Positions 1-11,019 are shown, numbered from the stretch's first letter. The stretch is 64,000 nucleotides of DNA from Phascolarctos cinereus (GCF_002099425.1 NW_018343954.1:23025501-23089500); one strand, 5' to 3'. Notes: generated from the letters alone by a model not told the origin. Translations and numbers: made by a program.

Positions 1-1042
1 ACTCAGGCTATGTAGACTCTTTTTAACTTCTCTAATAATGAGAAAGCTCTTAGAAATTACATATATCATCTTCCCATATAGGAATATAAACACTTTAACT
101 TTACTGAATCTCTTATAATTTCTCTTTCATTTTTACCAATTCATATTTTTCTTTAGTCTTATGATTGGATATCAAGTTTTCAATTTAGCTCTAATTATTT
201 CATCAGGAATGCTTTGAAGTTCCCCATTTCATTACACATCCATTTTCCCCCATAAGGATTATACTCAGTTTTGCTAGGGAGATTATTCTTGTTTGTCATC
301 CTAACTACTTTGCCTTCTGGAACATTATATTTTAAGCTCCCTGTGCCTTTATCATGGTAGTTGCTAAATCTTGTATGAGCCTGACTGTGGCTTCAAGTTA
401 ATTGGATTATTTCTTTCTGGCTGATTGTAATATTTTCTCCTTGACCTGAGAGTTCTGTAATTTGGTGGCAATATTCCTGGGAGTTTTCATTTTGAGATCT
501 CTTTCAGGAGGGGTTCAGTAGATTCTTTCAATTTCTGTTTTACCCTCTGCTTCTAGAATATCAGGGCAGTTTTCCTTGTTATTTCTTGAAAGATGATGTC
601 TTTTTGTGATCATGGCATTCAGGTAGTTCAATAATTCTTGAATGATCTCTCCTGAATCTGTTTTCCAGGTCAGTTGTTTTTTCCAAAGAGATATTTCATG
701 TTTTCTTATTTTATAGTCATTAGACTTTATTTTATTGTTTCTTGATGTCTCACAGAGTAATTAGCTTCCAATTACTCAATCCTAATTTTTATGGAATTAT
801 TTTCTTCAGTGAGCTTTTGTACCTCTTTTCCATTTGGTGAATTCTGTTCTTAAAAAAAATTCTTTTCTTTAGCAAATTTCTGTTTGTCTTTTACCATTAG
901 GCTAATTCTCTTTTTTAAAGTGTTATTTTCTTCTGTATTTTTTGCTTCTTATTCCAAGCTGTTAATTCTCTTTTCACAATTTTCTTGCATGACTCTTACT
1001 TCTTTCCCCAATTTTTCCTCTACCACCCATATATCTTTTTTA
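1..1042 (-). mobile_element. L1 fragment: inter-ORF region and ORF1 (old)
   Basis: Read on the minus strand, this stretch follows the marsupial L1 order. The inter-ORF segment lies at about 1-200, the ORF1 C-terminal and central domain at about 200-700, and the coiled-coil part at about 700-1040. It parallels the copies at 14.7-15.6 kb and 44.4-45.3 kb, sharing the phrases TTTCTTTCTGGCTG and ATATTCCTGGGAGTTTTCA. No frame stays open, so it is a decayed non-LTR retrotransposon piece. It runs off the left edge of the window. The right end at about 1042 abuts the next L1. Confidence 0.82.
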
Positions 1043-1197
1043 AGTAGTATTTTGGGGTTTTTTTGAAATTACATGTAAAGATAATTTTTAACATTTATTT
1101 TAAAAAATTTGAGTTCTAATTTTTTCTTCCTCCCTGCAGTCCCCCTTCCTAAAATGGTAATTAATTTATTATGGGGTTTATATGTACAATCATGTAA

Positions 1198-1208
1198 AAC
1201 ATATTTCC
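1198..1208. repeat. Left TSD of mini-L1
   Basis: The 11-mer AACATATTTCC occurs here and again at 3156-3166. Both copies sit inside the host L1 3' UTR, and the sequence after the right copy (ATATTAGTCATGTTGTG) is the normal continuation of that 3' UTR as seen near 1388 and 10434. This is the pattern expected of an L1 target-site duplication. Confidence 0.8.
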
Positions 1209-3155
1209 TTTTTAAAAAATGTATTTAATGTTTTTCACAATTACATGTAAAAACAATCTTTAACATTCCTTTTTTAAAAAAATTGAGTTCCAAATTCTCT
1301 CCCTTCCTCCCTCCTCACTCCTCTTATAAGAAGGCAAGCCATTTTGATATAGGTTACACATGTGTAGTCATGCAAAACACAGTTCCATATTAATCATGTT
1401 GTAAAATAAAACATAAACACAAACAAAACAAGAAAAATAAAGTAAAAAATAGTATGCTTCAGTCTGAATTCAGACACCATCAGTTCTTTCTCTGTGGATG
1501 GATAGCATTTTTCATTGTAAGTCCTTCAGAGTTGTCTAGGATAATTGTATTGCTGAAAACAGCTAAGTCATTCACAGCTGATCATCCTATAGTATTGCTG
1601 CTACTTTGTACACAGTACATTTTGCTTTACATCAGTTCATGTAAGTCTTTCCAAGTTTTTCTGAGAGCATCCTGTTCATCATTTCTCATAGAACAATAGT
1701 ATTCCATCACAATCACATAACACAATTTGTTCAGACATTTCCCAATTGATTGGCATCCTTCCAATTTTCAACTCCCTGCTACCAGAAAAAAGCTGCTATA
1801 ATTAGGTCCTTTTTCTTCTTCCTTTTTATCTTTTTTTTTTTTTTTGTCACAGACCTAGTAGAGGCACTGCTAAGTCAAAGGGTATGCACAGTTTTATAGA
1901 CCTTTGGACATAGTTCCAAATTGTTCTGAAGAATGGTTGAATCACTTCACAACACCACCGACAGTTCATTAAAATCTCATTTTTCCCACATTCCCTCCAA
2001 CAGTTGCATTCTCCTTTTCTGTTCTATTAGCCAATCTAATAGGTATGAGATAGTACCTCAGAATTGTTTCAATGTGCATTCCTCCAATCAATAGCGAATT
2101 AGAGCACCTTCTCATATGATAATAGATGGCTTTGATTACTCTATCTGAAAACTGTTCATATCTCTTGATGATTTATCATTTGGGGAGTGGCTCTTATTCT
2201 TATTTTTTCTTGGATGCTTCTTGTATCAGTCTCACTTTTCTCCTCAATTTTTCTTCTACTTCTCTTACTTGATTTTCAAAATCCTTTGTGAGCTTTTCCC
2301 TGTTCTGAGACCAAGTCATATTTTTCTTGGACACTTTGGATTTTGAAGCTTTGACTTTGTTATCTTCTAAGAGTGTTTTGAACTTCTTGTCACTGTAGTA
2401 ACTTTTTACGGTCAGAAGTTTTTTTCTGTCGTTTGTTTTTCCCAGTCACTCTTTGTTAAAGCGGTGTTCTGCTTCCATGCTGAAAGGCACAACATCCCAA
2501 GCTTCTGGGGTTTTGCGCAGCTGTTTTCAAAGTTTTAAATTCTTCCAAAGTGGTATGATCCAAGGAGAGGTGTGTTTACTAGTCTCCTGGCCTGTGCTCT
2601 GGTCGGTGAGTAATCATAAACACTCTTTTCTTCCCTATAAATGTGATGATGGTCTGCTCAACTGCTCCACTGCAGCTGCAAGCTCTGGTGTGCTAGTGTT
2701 CTTCCTTACCTTGGAGCTGCCACCCAGAACTGCAAATTATATCTGAGCATGGGCAAAGCAACAGAGTCCTGCCCCAAGCATCAGAAAAGAGGCCACTGTA
2801 ACATCCTTCTGATCTGTTGTTCAGCCCCTTTACTGTAGGCTAATTCCAGAAGCAGCCACCACTGCTGCTGATTCAGCCACCCTGAGGCCTGCTCCAGACT
2901 TACTGGAGCTTGGTCTTCTCTGGTGTGGCCTGGACTGGACTGTGCTCCATTCTCATCCAGGGATGACAGACCTTTCCTGCTGACCTTCTAAGTTGTCTTT
3001 GGTGGAAAATTATTTCACCCCATATTTCACCCCATCCTTTTGTGGTTCTGCAACTTCAGAAATTGTTTATGGCATTATATAAAGGTTTTTGGATGGGTTT
3101 GGGGAGGGCTCAGATGAGTGGCTGCCTTTTTTCCATGATAGTGGCTCTGCTTCTC
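1209..3155 (-). mobile_element. Mini-L1: 5' UTR and ORF1 start fused to ORF2 end and 3' UTR
   Basis: This 1.95-kb minus-strand L1 has both ends but no middle. From left to right on the plus strand it shows the 3' UTR (1209-1450), the ORF2 C-terminal region (about 1450-2200), then without a gap the ORF1 N-terminal coiled-coil region (about 2205-2450) and the 5' UTR to 3155. It is bracketed by an 11-bp repeat, AACATATTTCC, at 1198-1208 and 3156-3166. The flanking L1 3' UTR reads through once the insert is removed, which supports a single insertion. The junction near 2200 lies in A-rich sense sequence, without an obvious splice signature. Whether the deletion came before or after insertion cannot be told here. 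ORF2 function is lost. Confidence 0.78.
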
Positions 3156-3166
3156 AACATATTTCC
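3156..3166. repeat. Right TSD of mini-L1
   Basis: Exact second copy of AACATATTTCC. It marks the return from the mini-L1 5' end to the interrupted host L1 3' UTR. Confidence 0.8.
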
Positions 3167-5368
3167 ATATTAGTCATGTTGTGAAAGAAAAAAAAGATCA
3201 AAAGGAAAAAAAATAAAATAGAAATAATATGCTTCAATTTACATTCAGACTCTTTCTCTGGATGTAAATAGCATTTTCCATTAAGTCCTTTGGAATTATT
3301 TTTGATGATTGTACTGCTTAGGAGAGCTAAGTCTAAGATAGTTAATAATCATACAATGTTGCTATTATGTGTACAATGTTCTACTGGTCCTACTCATCTT
3401 ACTTTGCATCAGTTAATTTAAGTCATTCCAGATTTTTCAGAAAACCACCTGCTTATCATTTCCTAAAGCACAATAGTATTCCATTACAATCATATACTGT
3501 AAGTTATTCAGCCATTCTCCAATTGATGGGCATCCTCTTAATTTCTGATTCTCTGCCAATACAAAAAGAGCTGCTATAAATATTTTTGTACATGTAGGCC
3601 CTTTCCCCCTGTCTATGATCTCTTTGGGATACAGACCTAATGGTGTTATTCCTGGATCAAAGAGTTTGATTGCACTTTGGGCATAGTTCCAAATTGTTCT
3701 GAGAATAATTGGATCAGTTCACAACACCACAGTCAATATATTAGTGTCTCAATTTTTCCACATCCTTTCCAACATGTATCATTTTCCTTTTCTGTCTAAT
3801 ATGGGTGTGAGGTGGCACCTCAGAGTTATAGTCTTCTCTTTAAAAAAAAAAAACTTCCAGGAATTCCTGTTGGACTTATGTCCAATTAACATTTTTCTCT
3901 GAGCCTTTGGTTGTAGTTATTTTTACATTGTTGTCTTCTTCTGAATTTGTGCCTTGGTCTTCGCTGTTACCTGCTATCATAGTAGATATTTATGGTCAAA
4001 TTCTGTTTTTGTTGTTGCTTTCGCTTGCTCATTTTTCCAGCCTATTTTATTATTATTATTATTATTTTTTATTTTAGAGAAATGCTAAACTTTAAATACA
4101 TAATAAGAAAAGACAGGTAAACATAAACTTAAATATAAAAAGGAAAAGAAAAAAACATGTGTGTGCAGCAGAACGTAGGAGAGGATTCAAAATAAACAGC
4201 AATAACTTTTCATATCAAGGAAGCTTATATATTAAATACTGTGATTTGTGTTGAAAACTGTCAATCTTTTCTTTGCTTCCTTGTAGGTTTTCTTTTGTTC
4301 TCTACCGTACACTTTTACTTTGTTCTTTTTTTGTTCCTTTCCTCCCCCCTCCCTGCCACCCCAAGGTTACATTGAGTATGGATGTATTTATATACAGGTA
4401 TTCATGCATACATATATACATTCATAAACATATACTTTCCCTAAGAGATTCTACTCCTCTTTGTATTTATGTTTGTGCATATCTCTTTTTTTCCCCTATC
4501 TCTCCTAACTCCTCTACTTTACTTCTACCTGCTACCTTAACCTCCTATTACTTAACCTACCCCCCACTTCAGCAATCCCTCCCTTATCCTTCCATCCCCC
4601 TAAATCTAAACACCCTTTTGTACATTCCTTTGACCTATTGCATTCCCCTCACTTCTAAAGATCCCTCCATTATCTTCCCATTCCCCTAAATCTAAACCCC
4701 TTCTATATCCTCCTTTTAACTTATTCCCTCACCCTACCCTCAAAAGATCTCTCCTTTAACCTCTCTCCCCTGCCTATCCCCTTATAGTTTTCTTTATTTC
4801 TAAACTTAGAAGACTTTTACTCTTATAATTCTGTATGTTACCTTCTTAAACCCATTCCCAATAAAAGTAGGTTTTCAGAACTAACAACCCCTTCCTCATC
4901 TAATTCCTCTGTATTGGTTCTTTCTCTTGCATTTTATTTGTAAAAAGATAATTACACTTTTAGCTGTTCTTGAATGGTTTTACTTTCTGAAGTCATATAC
5001 TCAAGTCCGTTCCAATCTTTCTTATAAATTACCTCATTAGTAGTAATAATCTTAGACATAGGTTTTACATTTTCCATACATAAAAGGTAAACATTCTAAC
5101 ATTCTATCTTTATTAAGCCCCTTGTAATCGATCATTGTTATGTACCTTTTATTTCTCTTGGCTTTTGAATGTCAAATCTTTTATTGAGTTCAGTTGTTGT
5201 TTTTTAACGCAGTCCTAAAAGTCTGACAATTGATTAAATGTGCATTTTTTTTTCATTCAGAATTATGCTTAGCTTTTCAGGGTATGCTAATTTTCACCCA
5301 GAAGCTGAATTCCTTTACTCTTCAGTATATAATGTTCCAAAACCTGTGATCTTTTAGTGCCACCACTG

Positions 5369-5713
5369 CTAGGTCTTGTGTAATTCTAATTGTGGTACTG
5401 CCATAAGTAAATTGTTTTTTCTTGTTGCTCCTAATATTTTGTCCTTGATCTGTGGGTTTTGAAATTTGACTATAATATTCCTGTGAGCTTTCCTCATAGG
5501 ATCTCTTTCAGGTAGTGATTGGTGGATTTTTTTTTCTATTTCTACTTTCCCTTCTTGTTCTAATGTTCCAGGGCAATTTTCTCCAATTATTTCTTGTATT
5601 ATTGTATCAAGTTTATTTTTTTTATCAGAACTTTCAGGTAGTACAATTATTCTTATGTTTTCTTTTCTTGATCTGTTCTCTAGATCCATTGTTTTTCTTA
5701 TGAGATGTTTCAC
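5369..5713 (-). pseudogene. HAL1 ORF1 fragment (RNA-binding protein)
   Basis: An open 114-codon stretch in the HAL1 encodes a typical L1-family ORF1 segment. It contains RENIRI, then LDTIIQEIIGENCPGTLEQ, and ends with a PERDPMRKAHRNIIVKFQ motif. The last is the marsupial counterpart of the ORF1p RNA-recognition and C-terminal domain boundary. ORF1p is a trimeric RNA-binding chaperone that packages L1 RNA in cytoplasmic ribonucleoprotein particles. The reading frame is closed both upstream (coiled coil) and downstream, so it is a partial relic, although this part is well preserved. Confidence 0.8.
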
Positions 5714-5732
5714 ATCTCTTCTTTTTTTTTCA

Positions 5733-5733
<1 letters not shown>

Positions 5734-5763
<30 letters not shown>
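5734..5763. repeat. (TA)n microsatellite in HAL1
   Basis: Uninterrupted TA dinucleotides follow a T-rich run inside the HAL1 ORF1 region and probably expanded after insertion. Confidence 0.9.
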
Positions 5764-5767
<4 letters not shown>

Positions 5768-7299
5768 TTTCTTGTATTATTCTTATTTTTCTTTTTAGTT
5801 TTTCTTCAGTCACTCTCATTTGATTTTTAACGTCACTTTTAAGTCCTCAATGAATTCTTTTTTGTGCAGGTGACCATTTGATGTTACTTTTTGGGGTAGA
5901 AGAAGGTTTCTTTGCTTCAGTATCCTCCTCTGAAGATGAACCCCAATCTTCCCTATTCACATAATAGCTCTCTATGGTGGATTATTTCTCCTTTGACTGT
6001 ACATTTTTTTTGGTAATAATTTAGTTTTTATAATCATCTCTAGTCTTGGCGTATGGGAAATGGTGCCTCTGGCCTCTGATCCTCATCAGTTCTCCCTTCT
6101 GACCTTGAACTCAAACCAAGACCTCCAGCCTTCTGTGAGTGCCCACAGCCAGCACGTATCCTGCTCCACTGCTTCATACTCATGGAACAACTGGGTCTGG
6201 CATTTCTTGTCAGCAGAGGCTCCCCAGATCTTCCCCAGCTCAGATGCCCAATTCCCCTCACCATCCTGGGAGTAAAAGTTCCTGTGCCTAGGGCTGAGGC
6301 AGTGTCCCAAACCAGCCAACCCCAGGGCTTGCCACTTGTTATTTAAACAGCTTTCCACTTGCTGTTAAAGAGGACCCTAGCCTGGAGGTGTTATTCTTCA
6401 CAGGGAGGAAATATCTTCCTGGGATTTTTCTTCAGATGTTCTCCAATTGTCCTAAGCAGACCTCTGTTCTGCCCCTACCCTTATTTGTTTTCAGGGGTCT
6501 ATGTTCACCTAGAGGCACTATTTTATCTCTTTTATGGAGAAAATCTTGAGAGCTTGAAATTTTCTGACCTACTCCACTATCTTCCCGGAGCCCTCTCTCA
6601 GTCTATTTCTTGACTTTGAACTTTATGATGAAATTATGGTCTGATAGTATCCCAAACTTCAGGCTTTTTCATGCTGCTATTTTCAGAGCTACTTCTGGGG
6701 GTCTACAAGTTTTCTGTGCTTCCAAGGTGGGTTAATCCAGGAGAAAATGTGGTCACTGTTCTCCTGGTCTGTACTCTGGTCTTTATACAGGAAAGTTTCC
6801 TGATTTCTTTCAATCACAAGCAGTACCGCTTATCTTGGCCCCTGAACTATGACCAGGTTCCCTCTTTTCCCACAGCTTCAAGTGTTAGTGCTCTTCATTG
6901 CCTTGGAACTAAGACCAGGATCTCTGCTGTCCTGTGTCTTACTATAAGCACTCTTCTTCATCCCGGAACTGTGACTCAGAATGTTTCTGGACTAATAGTT
7001 CTCCAAACTGCTGTAGCTATTTCCACATTTTTCTAGGCCCACTGCAGGTGCTGCTGCTGCAGTGTACACTTTAAGCAGTCCTCATCCAGTGTCACTGACC
7101 CCTCCTGTGGACCTTCCAACTTGTCTTAGGCTAGAAAAAATGACTTATCCTGGTCTTTTGTTGGCTCTGTCACTTTAAAATTTAATTTGAGGCATTATGT
7201 TAAAGTAGTATAGAGGGGTATATAAGAAGCGTTTAGATGAGTTGTTGCTTTTACTCCACCATATTGGTACCACCCCCACTCTCTTATTTATTACTAGTA

Positions 7300-7405
7300 G
7301 CACTTTTGGGAAATCCTTTACCTGCTTGAACCTCAAGTTTCCTCAAATGTAAAATGAAAAAGAACTGCTGAGGTTCCATCCATCCCTAAATCTAAGGTCC
7401 TCTAC
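7300..7405 (+). repeat. MIR SINE relic
   Basis: The stretch contains GGGAAATCCTTTACC, then CAAGTTTCCTCAAATGTAAA and a CCCTAAATCTAAGGTCCT-like end. This is the order of the MIR consensus core and tail (CTCAGTTTCCTCATCTGTAAAATG). It is old, with many differences. Confidence 0.6.
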
Positions 7406-7524
7406 AGATTTCTTTAATCTCATTACATGTAGATATAAATGCTATGAGTGATAGAGAGCACACAGAATGATTTCTCTAAAGGCCTTTACCTCCTTCATGC
7501 AGTACTACCATGTAAACCATGTCA

Positions 7525-7745
7525 TAGGATAGTTATTTGCAATCTAGAATGGACCTTCAAGATTATTTACTCTAACCTTTACTTCCCCTACCCCAAGAAA
7601 AGTAATCAACAGTTGAAAGCATCAAGAAAAATGATGTGACTTGAGCTAGGTTGCAAAGCTCATAAAAAATAGCAAAGCAAGATTCTCACCCAGGCCCTCT
7701 GACTTATACATATAAAACTCTTTTCATTATATCCAAATCTAGATT
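7525..7745. repeat. MIR-type relic
   Basis: The order is AATGGACCTTCAAGATTATTTACT, a decayed GTGACTTGAGCTAGGTTGCA block, then CACCCAGGCCCTCTGACTTA. This matches a common mammalian MIR-like repeat (…ggaccttagaggtcatctagt … gtgacttgcccaaggtcaca … cccaggtcctctgact). A second copy lies at 56.1-56.3 kb. Subfamily not resolved. Confidence 0.45.
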
Positions 7746-7749
7746 CTAT

Positions 7750-8785
7750 AGAACTGGTAGTTTTACCAGTGAGCATAAAATATGTCATTTGCTTTTACAT
7801 AGAGATTAAGATATTTTTGCATTAGATGGGATTGGGATGCATTTTGTTTATCTCCTCTTATTAAAAAATGTGTGCATCTATAGCCAAAGTTCCTAGTCAA
7901 AAGTATAATATATTCCGGAGAAAAGTAACCCTTCTATCAGCATTTTGATTGTATGGGGACACATCATTGTGAATCCTACTACTGTCTGCTAAGGATTTTC
8001 CTAGATAGGTAGGTAAAATTGAAATAGTTGATATGGGATTAAAACTTAGCTAGAAAAGTGATTGGCTGTACAAACAAAAAAACAACAACATGGAATTAGA
8101 GTGTGAAATTACACATGTAGTTTTTCAGGGGCAGAGATGAGTCTTCTGTTTTGTTTTACTGGGAAGACTTCTGGAAATTGGTTCTTTGCTTATCTTGTTC
8201 AGTTAGGTATAACCAAGATAAGATAGTTGCACCTAGCAAATAGAGTCAAGAAAACAGGATTTGAACAGCTGAATTCTTTAAGATGGAAAAAAAAGTAAAC
8301 AGAAAAGTTCCTTCAGGACAGCAAAAAGAATCAAAGGAAAAGCAGGGCATTAAAAAGTTTCTGACTCAAGACTCCAAATGAGTAGCAAAGCAACTATATT
8401 TAGAAAATGAAGCATTTAACCCAGAAAATTGTAATTGTAAACACAACATGGAAAAGTTGATTTTTTAAAACAATTAGACTAAAAAAAAGAAAAGTCCATA
8501 GGAAATGAAATAAAAAGTACTCTTTAAAAAAAAGCTACATACATATGAGAGGGGCCTAGCTATCAGACATTGTATGTTTTGTGATGAACATGATAGAAAT
8601 TATTATCTTGTTGGGAAAAAAAGTGTTAACAGGTCTATTCTTCTTATTATTATTATTATATTAATCTTTTCTGCCACTATGAATCCTGAAAGATATGAGT
8701 CATGGTAATGTGAGCTCCTTTCCCTAAGGAGGTCACTGCATATCCAATGGACTTTTCATTCTCAGAGATTCTTTAGAATAGCTGG
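7750..8785. other. Unique, AT-rich non-coding sequence
   Basis: I see no repeat family, open frame or structural signal beyond A-runs and a short TTATTATTATTA tract near 8644. Confidence 0.5.
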
Positions 8786-8789
8786 TCTG

Positions 8790-8985
8790 CTCTTGGTGGT
8801 CATAAACATACTTTAATTTTTTAATAACCATATTTCAATATAAATTATTTCCTTTTTAGATTCAAGTATTCAGAATAGATTTTAAAGTATTATTTTGAGA
8901 AGGTAGTTACAAGCTTCATTAGACCACCAAAGGGATTCATGACACTAAGAAGGTTAGAACCTCTGCCTAAAAAAAAAAAAATTCA
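8790..8985 (+). repeat. Unassigned interspersed repeat with A-tail
   Basis: The segment runs from CATACTTTAATTTTTTAATAACC to GGTTAGAACCTCTGCCTAAAAAAAAAAAA. The phrases 'CACCAAAGGGATTCATGACAC' and 'AAGGTTAGAACC' recall a widespread mammalian repeat whose family I cannot name with certainty. The terminal A-run suggests a retroposon on the plus strand. Confidence 0.4.
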
Positions 8986-9311
8986 TAGTCATAGGATTCT
9001 TGTGGAAGGTATTTAAACTAGAGACTGTATGACTACCTGTCAACAGTGTTTAAAGTGGAATTTATACTTTAAGTTGGCATTGGATTAGGTAACTCTCAGC
9101 TTTCTTTCAACTCTTGCTAGTAAATGAGCTTACAAATCTGTATTTAGTTCTTTTTCTTCAAGAAATGATTTAATACATAATAATAGCATTGTTGTTATAA
9201 TGCCCTTATGAAGTAAGTAAGACAGACATAATTATTCAAGTTTTGTAACTAAGGAAAGGTAAATGGAGAGATTATATGACTCACCTAATTTGTAAACATA
9301 GAACTAAAACT
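8986..9311. other. Unique non-coding sequence
   Basis: Nothing recognised. Parts near 9200-9310 (AAGGAAAGGTAAATGGAGAG…CTCACC) may be an extremely decayed MIR, but I cannot support it. Confidence 0.35.
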
Positions 9312-10200
9312 CTAGTCTACTGATTCCTTTCAATTCAATTCAATGAAAATTAAGCACCTGTTATGTGTAAGACATTGTTCTAGTCCAATCAGGAAGTCAA
9401 AAATAAAATAGTTCCTACCCTCAAGAAACCTGTATAGAAGAGGCACAGAATACATTTAGAAAGATAAATTAAAAATAAGTCACTAAGTCATTAGTAAATG
9501 GAAAGGTTTAGGATGAAGTAAGACCGTGAATGAGAAAATATTTGAGTTGTGCCCAGAAAGGAAGTAAAAATCTTGAAATGCAGATGTGAAGAGGGAGTTT
9601 ATTCCAAATGAGGAATGAAGCAAATACAGGTAGCCAATGCATAGAAAGTCAGATTCAGGCAGGGAATGAATTATTGTGGCTGGAATGAAGTGGATGTTGG
9701 GGAATTATTTAAAATACACAGGAAAAGTAAGCTGGAGTAAGATTATTGAGGACTTCAAAATCCATAAAAAGATTTAGATGCTATAGCAGAGGTGATAATG
9801 AGCAACTGAAGGCTATTGAATAACCAAGTGCCGTGTCAGATCTCTGGAAATCAGGAAACTGATTCTGGCTCTTTAGAGGATAAATTGTAAAGGGGAAGAA
9901 GAGGAAGAAAGGACTAGTATTATTTAGGGTACTATTAGCATATCTCAAGAGATAGAAGTGATAAGGCAGAAATATAAGTAGAGAGGAGACAGATGAAAAG
10001 ATCTTGTGCATGTAGGATGTACAGGCCTTGAAATAATGAATAGAGTGAAGAAGAGGGGCATCAAAGATAAAAATCAAAGTCACTAATTTGTGACAAAAGG
10101 ATGGCAGTCTCCTCAACAGAAAGAAAGGAGTTTGAAGAGAGGTAAGTTCTATGTAGAAGAGAAATATCAAACTTCAACAGAGAGCAAAATTTCTAGGTTG
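9312..10200 (+). repeat. Unassigned medium-copy repeat, copy 1
   Basis: It opens with a phrase of the type 'AAGCACCTGTTATGTGTAAGACATTGTTCTAG … AATAGTTCCTACCCTCAAG' and continues through AGGAATGAAG, GCATAGAAAGTC, GAGGACTTCAAAATCC and GATGATAATGAGCAACTG. Together these match the block order of a long marsupial or mammalian repeat I remember only as a consensus (catalogue name uncertain). The segment at 30265-30640 starts with the same phrase. No protein-coding frame. The 129-codon minus frame within it is chance. Confidence 0.45.
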
Positions 10201-10221
10201 GCCTGAAGCAGATAAAAATAA

Positions 10222-10233
10222 AACTGATCAAAT
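10222..10233. repeat. TSD of the L1 at 10.2-11.0 kb
   Basis: The 12-mer AACTGATCAAAT occurs here and at 11008-11019, exactly bracketing the L1 3' end. Confidence 0.85.
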
Positions 10234-11007
10234 GAAATTATTAAATTTTAAAAATTAAATTATTAGAATTAAATTATTAAAATATTATATTAACTTATCT
10301 TTAGTTTTCAACATTCACTTCAATAAGCTTTTGAGTTTCAAAGTTTCTCCCCCTCCCTCCCCTCTTTCTTCCCCAAGATGGTATGCAATATGATATAGGC
10401 TCTACCTAAACATTCCTACTAAAAATATTTTCACATTAGTCATGTTGCAAAGAAGAATTAGAACCAATATGAGGAATCACAAGAAAGAAGAAGCAAAACA
10501 ATACAGAAGAAAAAAAAGAGTGAATAGTATGCTTCAATCTGCATTCAAACTCCATTGGTCTTTCTCTGAATGTGGATAGCATTTTTCATCATGAGACCTT
10601 TGGAGATGTCTTAAATCCTTGCATTGCTAAGAAGAGCTAAGTCTATCAAAGTTAGTCATTGCACAACGTGGCTGTTACTGTGTACAGTGTTCTCCTGGTG
10701 CTGCTCACTTCAGTCAGCATCAGTCCATACAAGGCTTTCCAGGTTTTTCTGAAGTCCCCTTGCTTATTATTTCTTAGAGCACAATAGTATTCCACTGCAT
10801 TCATATACCACAGCTTGTTCAGCCATTCCCCAATTGATGGGCATGCATTCAGTTTCCAATTCTTTGCTACCACAAAAAGGGCTGCTATAAATATTTTTGT
10901 ACATGAGTATCCTTTTCTCATTTTTATGATCTCTTTGGGATATAGCCCTAGAAGTGCTGTTGCTGGGTCACAGGGTATGTACATTTTTATAGCCCTTTTT
11001 CCATAAG
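10234..11007 (-). mobile_element. 5'-truncated L1 (3' end only), relatively young
   Basis: A minus-strand L1 insertion of 774 bp, bracketed by the 12-bp TSD AACTGATCAAAT. An AT-rich tail (10234-10300) is followed by the 3' UTR (10300-10540) and the C-terminal part of ORF2 up to 11007. This is the standard product of target-primed reverse transcription with 5' truncation. About 130 codons remain open, so it is one of the younger L1s in the window. Confidence 0.9.
10652..11007 (-). pseudogene. L1 ORF2 C-terminus fragment
   Basis: On the minus strand the frame reads PCDPATALLGLYPKEIIKMRK, then FIAALFVVAKNWKLNACPSI and GEWLNKLWYMNAVEYYCALRN. This is the conserved C-terminal segment of marsupial L1 ORF2p, downstream of the reverse transcriptase. 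The intact protein has endonuclease and reverse-transcriptase activity, and only its tail is present here. The open frame extends about 40 bases beyond the TSD into flanking DNA, which is coincidence. The same segment recurs at 42.2 and 42.9 kb. Confidence 0.88.
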
Positions 11008-11019
11008 AACTGATCAAAT

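Larger units (their letters stand above)
4048..6598 (-). mobile_element. HAL1 (half-L1) retrotransposon, near full length
   Basis: This 2.55-kb minus-strand element has an L1-like 5' end near 6598 (sense reading GGGAAGATAGTGGAGTAGG). An ORF1 relic lies at about 5.3-5.9 kb, followed by a long pyrimidine-rich (plus-strand) 3' region at about 4.3-5.3 kb and an AAT-repeat tail seen as TTATTATTATT at 4047-4065. No ORF2 sequence is visible, which is the defining feature of HAL1 elements. It sits in the 5' region of an L1 and is flanked by CAGCCTATTT (4038-4047) and CAGTCTATTT (6599-6608), a 10-bp TSD with one difference. The absence of ORF2 means it relied on another L1 for mobility. Its 3' region is lineage-specific and I cannot match it to a named subfamily. 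Confidence 0.72.
1058..7295 (-). mobile_element. Internally deleted L1 hosting two later insertions
   Basis: This minus-strand L1 can be followed through two interruptions. Its 3' UTR starts at about 1058-1197 and resumes at 3167, where the sequence picks up exactly where it stopped. The ORF2 C-terminal region ends near 3830. ORF1 N-terminal sequence begins near 3855 and continues after the HAL1 at 6609. The 5' UTR ends near 7275-7295 with the reverse of a GGTGGAGTAAAAGC-like L1 start. The reverse transcriptase, endonuclease and most of ORF1 are absent at the 3.83-3.86 kb junction. A tentative imperfect TSD (AGTAGTATTTTGGGG at 1043-1057; AGTAGCACTTTTGGG at 7296-7310) would make it one insertion. 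The 5' half resembles the L1 at 45.5-46.1 kb. Confidence 0.66.

Noticed and set aside
4273-4689. Open frame of 138 codons rich in Ser, Pro, Leu and Tyr
   Set aside because: It lies in the pyrimidine-rich 3' region of the minus-strand HAL1. Composition explains the frame and no domain is visible.
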